Source of the DNA: Xenococcus sp039190385 | Lineage (GTDB): Bacteria; Cyanobacteriota; Cyanobacteriia; Cyanobacteriales; Xenococcaceae | NCBI GenBank assembly: GCA_039190385.1 | Contig: JBCCYD010000141.1 | Location: forward strand, 1 to 13,516 | Reading direction: 5' to 3' | Length of the DNA stretch: 13,516 bases | Part shown: piece by piece, positions 1 to 6,855 of the stretch | Layout: every line of letters starts with the position of its first letter | How positions within the stretch are numbered: the first letter of the stretch is position 1 | Notes under the pieces: generated by a model | Database searches by the model: none | What the model was told of the DNA's origin: nothing | The model's input: only the letters and a program-made list of their open reading frames with translations | Translations under genes and position numbers: made by a program

Positions 1-105
1 CTTGACAAATTTCCTAATTCCTTAACTTGTGACCAATGATGGTAATCTTCCATAAAAAGACTTTAATTTTGATATTATGGTCTATAGTGTCTCTCCATAT
101 AGAAG

Positions 106-330
106 GTGAAGCAACCTTTAAAAAAAAAGCTTAAGGTGCGATTGATGATTAACGAATTAGATCAAAATTTGCTAGGGTCTACTGTGGATATTCCGGAAAA
201 AGAGATTTGGCTCTGGAAAAATCAATCAGCCCTCAAATCCTTAAACCAAGGATTAGAAGAAGCCACAAAAGGAGAAACTCAAGATCTTGGTTCTTTTGCT
301 GAATACGCAGATTTAGATATCGATGACTAA
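106..330 (+). CDS. Small antitoxin-like protein (orphan)
   Basis: Acidic protein of 74 residues if read from GTG at 106. The C-terminal half, with ALKSLNQGLEEA, then GSFAEYADLDIDD at the very end, resembles short cyanobacterial proteins usually found as antitoxins next to RelE/ParE-type toxins; this is recognition from memory. The start is uncertain. The AGAAGG at 101-106 is too close to serve GTG 106. ATG 145 has AAGG at 133-136, eight bases upstream, and would give a 61-residue protein without the lysine-rich N-terminus. No intact toxin follows: the next 187 bp hold only short open stretches. A DNA-binding or toxin-neutralising role is inferred, not seen. Alternative: a stand-alone hypothetical protein. 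Confidence 0.6.
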   Translation: MKQPLKKKLKVRLMINELDQNLLGSTVDIPEKEIWLWKNQSALKSLNQGLEEATKGETQDLGSFAEYADLDIDD

Positions 331-472
331 AATTCTATTTAGAAGCAATAAAGCGTGAAATTATAGAAATGTGGCGATCGCAGAAACATCACTAACTATC
401 AACGATCGCGATTCAAATTCTCTGTCCGATTGCCCAACAAGAACAATTTAGAACCCCAAAAAAAATTCTGGT

Positions 473-484
473 CATAATATTATG
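473..484. promoter_or_regulatory. 12-bp AT-rich perfect palindrome upstream of the SDR gene
   Basis: CATAATATTATG reads the same on both strands and lies 33 bp before the ATG at 518. It includes a TAATAT/TATTAT core that could act as a -10 element, or it could be an operator half-site pair. No matching -35 box is clear. The role is a guess; the symmetry is certain. The rest of the 331-517 gap shows one HIP1 octamer and nothing else I can name. Confidence 0.25.
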
Positions 485-517
485 GTTAGACTCCAATTTA
501 GATAAAAAAATATTTGA

Positions 518-1351
518 ATGAAAATTACCATTATTGGTTGTGGATATGTCGGAAGTGCGATCGCTCGTTTATGGCAGAAAAATGGTCATCAAGTAACAGT
601 GACCACCACTACAGCGGAAAAAGTTGCTAAATTATCCGTGATCGCCGATAAAGTAGTGATTCTCGATGGCAAAGACAGCAAAGTGATCGCAGATCTCATT
701 CAAGATCAAGATATAGTCTTATTTTCCGTTGGTGCCAGAACCAGAGAGCTAGATATTTATCGTCAAACCTATCTTGGTACAGCTACTAATCTAGTCACAG
801 CATTACAAAATAACCAAACTGTTAAACAAGTAATTTATACAAGCAGTTATGGTATTTTAGGCGATAAAAAAGGTGCTTGGACAGATGAAACCGCACCAGT
901 CGCTCCTGCTAATGAAAATGGCAAAATATTAGTCCAAACCGAAGAAGTATTAAACTCCGCCAGTTCACTGAGTCGAAAAGTATGTATTCTGCGATTATCA
1001 GGTATTTATGGGCCAGAAAGAACATTAATCAAAATCTTTAAAAGATCTGTGGGAACTACTCGTCCAGGAGCAGGCACAGATCATAGCAATTGGGTTCATC
1101 TAGAAGATATTGTTAATGGGATTGAACTCGCTAGAGCGAAACAATTAGAGGGAATTTATAATCTCAATAGTGATGAAGTTCTAGAAACTCGTGAATTCTT
1201 CCGCCGGTTGTTTGAAACTTATAACTTTCCGCTGATTACTTGGGATACCAGCAAAGCTTCTAATCGCCCTTATAATTTGCGATTATCGAATCAAAAGATT
1301 AAAGATGCTGGCCTAAAGTTAGTTCATCCTAATATTGTTTTTAATTTATGA
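518..1351 (+). CDS. NAD(P)-dependent SDR-family epimerase/dehydratase-like protein (YeeZ-like)
   Basis: A 277-residue Rossmann-fold oxidoreductase. The nucleotide-binding loop GCGYVG is at residues 7-12 immediately after the first beta strand, as in extended/atypical SDRs. The central strand ends in YTSSYGILG, followed by an acidic 'GAWTDE' segment, and RLSGIYGP lies at 159-166; this combination is typical of the YeeZ-like atypical SDR group. The classical YxxxK catalytic pair is not obvious, so the chemistry cannot be assigned; the substrate is unknown. The protein is soluble, with no signal peptide or membrane segment. The length fits the family and the ATG start places the glycine-rich loop correctly. 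No Shine-Dalgarno sequence is visible. The last 11 bp overlap the convergent gene at 1341-2441. Confidence 0.85.
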   Translation: MKITIIGCGYVGSAIARLWQKNGHQVTVTTTTAEKVAKLSVIADKVVILDGKDSKVIADLIQDQDIVLFSVGARTRELDIYRQTYLGTATNLVTALQNNQTVKQVIYTSSYGILGDKKGAWTDETAPVAPANENGKILVQTEEVLNSASSLSRKVCILRLSGIYGPERTLIKIFKRSVGTTRPGAGTDHSNWVHLEDIVNGIELARAKQLEGIYNLNSDEVLETREFFRRLFETYNFPLITWDTSKASNRPYNLRLSNQKIKDAGLKLVHPNIVFNL

Positions 1352-2441
1352 TTTTTTCTACGTTATCTTTTTTTATTACAAAGATGTTTCTACTTTTCAT
1401 GGCGGCTAAAAATAATTCTGTTGATAAGGCTTGTTCTACAGGATAAATACCAGGTTTGCTTAATTTGCCTTCGAGGATTAATTGCGCAACGCTTCCCGTT
1501 CCTGCTCCTGCTGCGATCGCGGTATCGGAATAAACCATAGTCGAACAATAGCTGGTCTCTTGCCCAGCTTTAATTCCCGTAACTTCTGCTTGCATAGCAA
1601 CGCCAATCCCACTGAATCTATCTGTTGCCATTGTCATCCAATAACTAACTTGTGAGAGAAATTCTATGCCGAATTTACTAGTCATTACAGCTTGGGGAAA
1701 TAGATTAGCAGTCATCCAAGTTAGATGATTATAAATATCAGGAGCTGAACCAAATTTTGTAATCACAGTATCGACATCAAAGGAATCTGCAAAGGTATAG
1801 GTTTCAGCGACATCAAACCAATATACACCTGTTTTGCCGTAAGGTTGGGGAAATTCAATAATTTCTCGTTCGGTGTAGGGTTTCTTGGGTTGCCATTGAC
1901 CATCGAGCCAAACATCAAAGCTTGATTGTAAACCGAGAAAGGTAGTGCGCATGACGGTTACTCCGGCACCACCAGAACCGGCAACGACATAACTTAATTT
2001 GATTTTTTGTGGCTTATCAAATTGTTCTACACCTTGTTTGACCATGCTATTGGAAATGCCAGGGAAAACTCCCGTGTTTAAGATGGCAGTGATTCCTGAT
2101 TCTACTGCGCGATCGCGCCAAGGAATGACTTTTTGATATAGGGAACGATGATCGCTAACGTCTAGATAGTCAACTCCTAAGTCGATGCAAGTTGCTAAAA
2201 CTTTGCCCTCTCGATAGTGGAAAGGGCCTGCACAATGGATTACTAAATCTACAGACGCGATCGCGTTTTTTAAGGTTGCTGAATCTTCTAAGTCTAAAGC
2301 GAGAAATTCTAAAGGAGCAGTAACAATTTGCGACTTTCTGCTGGTAACAATTACTTTGCTATCGGTATGAGTTAGTATGTCTTGGGCAACACTGGCACCA
2401 ATTCTGCCACAACCACCAATTACTAATACTTTCTTTGGCAT
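1341..2441 (-). CDS. Saccharopine dehydrogenase-like NAD(P)-binding oxidoreductase
   Basis: A 366-residue protein with an N-terminal Rossmann domain: VLVIGGCGRIG at residues 5-15, then a second strand ending VTSRK and an acidic DLED stretch, as in the saccharopine dehydrogenase NADP-binding domain. 'VDLVIHCAGPFHY' and 'LGVDYLDVSD' are typical of this superfamily (the loop that closes over the nicotinamide). The C-terminal part, with GAGTGSVAQLILEG near the end, is the less conserved substrate domain. Family membership is clear; the substrate is not. Cyanobacterial members are rarely true lysine-pathway enzymes, so I do not assign a gene symbol. It is encoded tail-to-tail with the SDR gene and overlaps it by 11 bp. 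The 184 bp between it and the upstream minus-strand gene suggests it has its own promoter. Confidence 0.85.
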   Translation of the reverse strand: MPKKVLVIGGCGRIGASVAQDILTHTDSKVIVTSRKSQIVTAPLEFLALDLEDSATLKNAIASVDLVIHCAGPFHYREGKVLATCIDLGVDYLDVSDHRSLYQKVIPWRDRAVESGITAILNTGVFPGISNSMVKQGVEQFDKPQKIKLSYVVAGSGGAGVTVMRTTFLGLQSSFDVWLDGQWQPKKPYTEREIIEFPQPYGKTGVYWFDVAETYTFADSFDVDTVITKFGSAPDIYNHLTWMTANLFPQAVMTSKFGIEFLSQVSYWMTMATDRFSGIGVAMQAEVTGIKAGQETSYCSTMVYSDTAIAAGAGTGSVAQLILEGKLSKPGIYPVEQALSTELFLAAMKSRNIFVIKKDNVEKIIN

Positions 2442-2625
2442 AAGTTATCTATTTTAGACTCAAGTTTTTTTGATTTTATCCTGTGGTTTGTCTTAGTTAG
2501 AAAGCGCGATCGCGTTTTAATTAGCACGATATCTAATATCTTCTGGATTTTCCGTCTCTTGACACTAATTTTTTCTTCCTTTCTAGCAAGCCCTAAACAA
2601 AAGTCATGATTTTATATTTAGTGAG

Positions 2626-3024
2626 TTATGCAGAGGTATGAATGTAATGACGAGTCTGGTATTTCAGCAAAGAAGGCATAACATGAGAAATGTCTTCCCT
2701 CAACTTCCATTTTTCAGCTAAAGGTTCTAAGTTCTTTAAATCACTATTATTTATATCCTGCGGCATATCAGATAGACTTTGCTCAATCTTCCTAGCCAAT
2801 CCCGCAAGTTCACGTTTTTGAGTTCTAGGAACACAATTGTAGCCACGAAAACGATCTATTAAATAGCCAGCCTTTCTTAATTCTTCCGCATTTAACTCAC
2901 TCAAACTAAATTCTGGAATATAACCTTCATGCCATAAAGCTAGGACAATTGGTTTTAAGTCTTCTACAGATAGATGACAAAAAGAGAAGCTAATAACCTT
3001 CCTAAATTTTGTGTTTAAACTCAT
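2626..3024 (-). CDS. Conserved-looking hypothetical protein, 132 aa
   Basis: I do not recognise a family. The protein is predominantly helical by eye, mildly basic, and has no signal peptide or membrane segment. Notable parts are an N-terminal hydrophobic/amphipathic stretch (VISFSFCHLSVEDLKPIVLA), an acidic helix with SLSELNAEELRKAG, a basic patch at RFRGYNCVPRTQKRE, and a histidine-containing tail. It has only two cysteines, far apart, so no zinc knuckle. A strong Shine-Dalgarno sequence and an ordinary ATG support that it is a real gene. It is divergent from ileS and shares the 3025-3154 spacer with it. Function is unknown. Confidence 0.65.
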   Translation of the reverse strand: MSLNTKFRKVISFSFCHLSVEDLKPIVLALWHEGYIPEFSLSELNAEELRKAGYLIDRFRGYNCVPRTQKRELAGLARKIEQSLSDMPQDINNSDLKNLEPLAEKWKLREDISHVMPSLLKYQTRHYIHTSA

Positions 3025-3154
3025 TGCACCTCTTCCTTCAAATAAAGATAAATTTATTCGCGCAAATCACATTGCTTAAGAATCGAGACTATAAACCCAT
3101 CAACAGGTAATAATATACAGATGGACAAAAACCCTTAGCTAGATCGTTGATACT
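3025..3154. promoter_or_regulatory. Divergent intergenic region, ileS / 132-aa gene
   Basis: These 130 bp must hold the promoters for both divergent genes unless ileS is read from further away. AT-rich elements that could be -10 boxes are TATAAA at 3090-3095 and TAATAT at 3111-3116, both on the plus strand, but neither has a good -35 partner at 16-18 bp. There is no T-box or specifier-loop structure; such leaders are a Firmicutes feature and the space is too short. Promoter assignment is by position only. Confidence 0.35.
3029..3038 (-). promoter_or_regulatory. Strong Shine-Dalgarno for the 132-aa gene
   Basis: On the minus strand the bases before the ATG at 3024 read AAGGAAGAGG, with AAGGA about nine bases from the start codon. 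This fixes the start and is stronger than any ribosome binding site before the other genes here, most of which have little or none. Confidence 0.7.
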
Positions 3155-6034
3155 GTGACAGAAGCAAAAAGCTACAAACATACCGTAAATCTTCCCCAGA
3201 CTGACTTTAACATGCGCGCTAATGCCGTGAAGCGAGAGCCAGAATTACAAAACTATTGGGCAGAAAAACAAATTTACGAGCAACTGTCACAGAATAATCC
3301 CAAAGAAACCTTTATTCTCCATGATGGCCCACCCTATGCCAACGGCTCGCTACATATGGGTCATGCACTGAATAAAATTCTCAAAGATATTATCAACAAA
3401 TATAAGCTGCTCCAGGGACATAAAACCGATTATATTCCTGGTTGGGATTGCCACGGACTACCCATCGAACTAAAAGTATTACAAAAAATTAAATCCAAAG
3501 AAAGGAAAAATTTAACCCCTCTCAAACTCCGACAAAAAGCAAAGCAATTTGCTCTAGAAGCCAAACAAGAACAAGCTGAAGGCTTTAAACGTTATGGTGT
3601 TTGGGGAAACTGGGAACACCCCTATCTTACCCTTACCCCCGAATATGAAGCAGCCCAAATCGCTGTATTTGGTGAAATGGCACTCAAAGGCTATATCTAT
3701 CGTGGCCTCAAGCCCGTACATTGGAGTCCCAGCTCCCGCACAGCATTAGCCGAAGCCGAATTAGAATATCCCGAAGGTCACACTTCTCCTAGTATCTATG
3801 CCGCATTTCCTGTCGTCAGTTTAGGAGATAACGCCCCAGAATTAGAACAATATTTACCGAATTTAGCTGTAGCAATTTGGACTACGACACCTTGGACAAT
3901 TCCTGGTAATTTGGCCGTAGCAGTTAATGGTGATTTGGAATATGCCGTTGCGGAAACATCAGGCAAACATATTATTGTTGCGAAGGATCTAGTTGAACAA
4001 TTGGCTGCAACCTTTGAAACAGATTTAACAATTCAAACTACCGTCACAGGTAAAACATTAGAAGGCATTGCCTATCGTCATCCCCTGTTCGATCGCGAAA
4101 GCAATGTTGTCATCGGAGGAGACTATATCACAACCGAATCTGGTACAGGTTTAGTTCATACTGCTCCAGGACATGGTCAAGAAGATTACATCACCGGACA
4201 AAAATATGGTTTACCAATTCTTTCTCCCGTAGATGATAGCGGCAAATTCACCGCAGAAGCAGGTAAGTTTGCAGGCTTACAAGTAGTTGCCAAAGGGAAC
4301 GAAAAAGTTAGTGTAGGTAATCAAGCCATCATCGATGCACTTCAAGAAGCAGGTTCTCTGTTAAAGCATGAGGAATATGCCCATAAATATCCCTATGACT
4401 GGCGTACGAAAAAACCCACTATTTTCCGTGCTACTGAACAATGGTTTGCCTCTGTAGAAGGATTTCGGGATGCTGCTTTAACCGCCATTAAATCTGTAAC
4501 TTGGATACCTGCGGCGGGAGAAAATCGGATTACGCCAATGGTCAGCGATCGCTCTGACTGGTGCATCTCTCGGCAACGCAGTTGGGGTGTACCAATTCCT
4601 GTATTTTACGATGAGGAAACTAACGAAGCTTTACTCACAGAAGAAACTATTAACCATGTACAAGCAATCATTGCCGATAAAGGCTCCGATGCTTGGTGGG
4701 AATTATCCATAGAAGAACTATTACCAGAACAGTATCGCAATAACGGCAAAACCTATCGCAAAGGAACCGATACGATGGATGTCTGGTTTGATTCTGGTTC
4801 ATCTTGGGCTTCTGTGGCTAAAGCAAGGGGTTTAAAATATCCTGTCGATATGTACCTCGAAGGCAGCGATCAACATCGGGGTTGGTTCCAATCTAGTTTG
4901 CTCACCAGTGTGGCAGTTAATGACACGGCACCCTATAAAACTGTACTGACTCATGGTTATGTGGTGGATTCTAATGGGCGCAAGATGAGTAAGTCTTTGG
5001 GTAATGGGGTTGACCCCAAAGTCATTATCGAAGGTGGCAATAATAAAAAACAGGAACCGCCCTATGGTGCTGATGTGCTGCGGTTATGGGTTTCTTCGGT
5101 TGATTATTCTTCTGATGTGCGGATCGGCAATAGCATTGTTAAACAGTTGGGAGATATCTATCGCAAGATTCGCAATACTGCCCGTTTTTTGTTAGGTAAC
5201 ATCCATGATTTTGATCCAAAAACAGATGCTGTTGCTTATGAAGATTTACCTGAATTAGATAAATACATGTTGCATCGGATCACAGAAGTATTTTCTGAGA
5301 TTACTGAAGCCTATGAAAGTTATCAGTTTTATCGTTTCTTCCAAACAGTGCAAAATTTCTGTGTGGTAGATTTATCTAATTTTTATTTGGATATTGCCAA
5401 AGATCGTTTGTATATCAGTAGTTTAGGTTCTTTTCGTCGTCAGAGTTGTCAAACAGTTTTGGCGATCGCGGTAGAAAATTTAGCCAAAGCGATCGCGCCT
5501 GTATTGTGTCACATGGCCGAAGATATCTGGCAATCTCTACCCTATGACACTGGATATGATTCTGTGTTCCAGTCTGGTTGGTTAGAAATCAAAGCAGAAT
5601 GGCAAAAGCCCGACTTGGTGGAATATTGGCAAGAAATTCGAAATCTACGAGATGACGTTAATAAGGTAATGGAAGAAGCCAGAAAAGATAAGGCGATCGG
5701 TTCTTCTTTAGATGCCAAAGTTTTACTTTCTCCTGCTGATGTAGAGTTGAAAAGTAAACTAGATTCTCTTAACCCAACTAATTTAGCAGATGCTAAATCC
5801 GTCGACGAATTACGATATTTTTTCTTGGCTTCTCAAGTAGATTTAGTAGATAGTAGTGAGTTAATTGAGCAAGCACCATACAAAAGCCAATCTGATACTA
5901 TTTCGATCTCGATTGTCAAAGCTGATGGAGAAAAATGCGATCGCTGTTGGAATTATTCTACTACTGTAGGTGATTTTAAAGATGACCCGACACTCTGCGA
6001 TCGCTGCAATAGTGCTTTAAAAGGAGAGTTTTAG
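3155..6034 (+). CDS. ileS: Isoleucyl-tRNA synthetase
   Basis: Class I aminoacyl-tRNA synthetase that charges tRNA-Ile in the cytoplasm and edits misactivated valine. It is complete at 959 residues, the usual bacterial size. The HIGH motif is present as HMGH at 67-70 within PPYANGSLHMGH, and the KMSKS loop is at 610-614. The editing (CP1) domain lies between, with TTTPWTIPGN and the GTGLVHTAPGHG segment. The C-terminus carries a zinc site with cysteines 928, 931, 948 and 951 (two C-D-R-C knuckles), typical of the bacterial type I enzyme sensitive to pseudomonic acid. GTG at 3155 is chosen because the N-terminus (MTEAKSYKHTVNLP, then MRANAVKREPE) matches cyanobacterial IleRS; no Shine-Dalgarno is seen. 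The next gene starts 26 bp after the stop. Confidence 0.98.
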   Translation: MTEAKSYKHTVNLPQTDFNMRANAVKREPELQNYWAEKQIYEQLSQNNPKETFILHDGPPYANGSLHMGHALNKILKDIINKYKLLQGHKTDYIPGWDCHGLPIELKVLQKIKSKERKNLTPLKLRQKAKQFALEAKQEQAEGFKRYGVWGNWEHPYLTLTPEYEAAQIAVFGEMALKGYIYRGLKPVHWSPSSRTALAEAELEYPEGHTSPSIYAAFPVVSLGDNAPELEQYLPNLAVAIWTTTPWTIPGNLAVAVNGDLEYAVAETSGKHIIVAKDLVEQLAATFETDLTIQTTVTGKTLEGIAYRHPLFDRESNVVIGGDYITTESGTGLVHTAPGHGQEDYITGQKYGLPILSPVDDSGKFTAEAGKFAGLQVVAKGNEKVSVGNQAIIDALQEAGSLLKHEEYAHKYPYDWRTKKPTIFRATEQWFASVEGFRDAALTAIKSVTWIPAAGENRITPMVSDRSDWCISRQRSWGVPIPVFYDEETNEALLTEETINHVQAIIADKGSDAWWELSIEELLPEQYRNNGKTYRKGTDTMDVWFDSGSSWASVAKARGLKYPVDMYLEGSDQHRGWFQSSLLTSVAVNDTAPYKTVLTHGYVVDSNGRKMSKSLGNGVDPKVIIEGGNNKKQEPPYGADVLRLWVSSVDYSSDVRIGNSIVKQLGDIYRKIRNTARFLLGNIHDFDPKTDAVAYEDLPELDKYMLHRITEVFSEITEAYESYQFYRFFQTVQNFCVVDLSNFYLDIAKDRLYISSLGSFRRQSCQTVLAIAVENLAKAIAPVLCHMAEDIWQSLPYDTGYDSVFQSGWLEIKAEWQKPDLVEYWQEIRNLRDDVNKVMEEARKDKAIGSSLDAKVLLSPADVELKSKLDSLNPTNLADAKSVDELRYFFLASQVDLVDSSELIEQAPYKSQSDTISISIVKADGEKCDRCWNYSTTVGDFKDDPTLCDRCNSALKGEF

Positions 6035-6060
6035 TTATTGGTTAACTTTATTGTAATTAA

Positions 6061-6855
6061 ATGTATGACAATATTTGCAAATTTATCGCAGAAGAATTTA
6101 GCGAAGACATTGCTACTTGGATATTAGGCACTCAAGTAAGCCTAACCCAACTCAGTCCCAAAGAACTTTCGGTCGAGCCGATTCGAGCAGACTCATTGAT
6201 TCTGCTGACTTCGGAGAAGTTAATTCTCCATCTCGAATTCCAGACCAATCCCGATGAAAAAATTCCCTTTCGGATGCTAGATTATCGGGTTAGAAGCCAT
6301 CGGCGTTTCCCTGATAAAGAAATGATTCAGGTCGTTATTTACCTTAAACCAAGCACTTCAGATTTGGTCTATCAAGATCACTTTCGATTAAGTCGCACTA
6401 ACCACGAATTTGATATCATTCGGTTATGGGAACAGCCAACAGAAAAGTTTCTCAGTTCAATAGGATTGTTACCCTTTGCCGTTTTAAGTCAAACTAATGA
6501 CAAAAGAGCAGTTTTGTCGCAGGTTGCCCAAGTTATAGACTCTATTCCGCAAAAAGATATCAGAAGTAATATTGCCGCTTGTACCGATATTTTGGCGGGC
6601 TTAGTTTTAGATAAACAAATTATTATTAACCTTTTAAGAGAGGAAATTATGCGTGAATCTGTTATTTATCAAGATATTTTACAACAAGGAATTGCCAGAG
6701 GAATTGAACAAGGAATTGAGCAAGGAATTGAGCAAGTTGCCTTGAATATGCTTCAAGAAGGAATAGAAGTCAGACAAGTAGCAAAATTAACTAATTTATC
6801 CTTAGAACAAATCGAAAATCTCCAAAAAAGTTTTTCAGCAGGAGAACAAAAATGA
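6061..6855 (+). CDS. Rpn-family PD-(D/E)XK nuclease-like protein
   Basis: A 264-residue member of the cyanobacterial Rpn-like (recombination-promoting nuclease/putative transposase) family. The PD-(D/E)XK core is visible: Asp44 in 'RADSLIL' followed by the strand LILHLEFQT with Glu59 and Gln61, i.e. D...E-x-Q with Gln in place of the usual Lys. 'FRMLDYRVRSHRRFP' and 'VVIYLKP' are characteristic of the family. The C-terminus has a four-unit GI(A/E)(R/Q) repeat at residues 210-225, then a helix-turn-helix-like tail (VRQVAKLTNLSLEQIENLQ). Rpn proteins of E. coli are DNA endonucleases that stimulate RecA-independent recombination; whether this member cuts DNA is inference. These genes occur in many near-identical copies in cyanobacterial genomes. 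The gene sits 26 bp behind ileS, and its stop overlaps the next start as ATGA. Confidence 0.88.
   Translation: MYDNICKFIAEEFSEDIATWILGTQVSLTQLSPKELSVEPIRADSLILLTSEKLILHLEFQTNPDEKIPFRMLDYRVRSHRRFPDKEMIQVVIYLKPSTSDLVYQDHFRLSRTNHEFDIIRLWEQPTEKFLSSIGLLPFAVLSQTNDKRAVLSQVAQVIDSIPQKDIRSNIAACTDILAGLVLDKQIIINLLREEIMRESVIYQDILQQGIARGIEQGIEQGIEQVALNMLQEGIEVRQVAKLTNLSLEQIENLQKSFSAGEQK
6688..6735 (+). repeat. 12-bp tandem repeat inside the Rpn-like gene
   Basis: Four head-to-tail 12-mers at 6688, 6700, 6712 and 6724: GGAATTGCCAGA, GGAATTGAACAA, then GGAATTGAGCAA twice. The last two are identical and the third from the end differs at one base. They encode GIAR-GIEQ-GIEQ-GIEQ in frame. Unit length is a multiple of three, so copy-number change would keep the frame. 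Confidence 0.9.

Noticed and set aside
3025..3154. T-box leader or NtcA site upstream of ileS
   Set aside because: No T-box consensus; the GTA...TAC at 3107-3118 has a six-base spacer instead of the eight of an NtcA box.
5004..5195. 63-codon frame inside ileS with hydrophobic, membrane-like residues
   Set aside because: Lies wholly within the conserved region after the KMSKS loop; hydrophobicity is a frame artefact.
6061..6855. Active transposase / insertion sequence
   Set aside because: The 'putative transposase' family label aside, there are no terminal inverted repeats or target duplications around the gene, and it overlaps the next gene by four bases.
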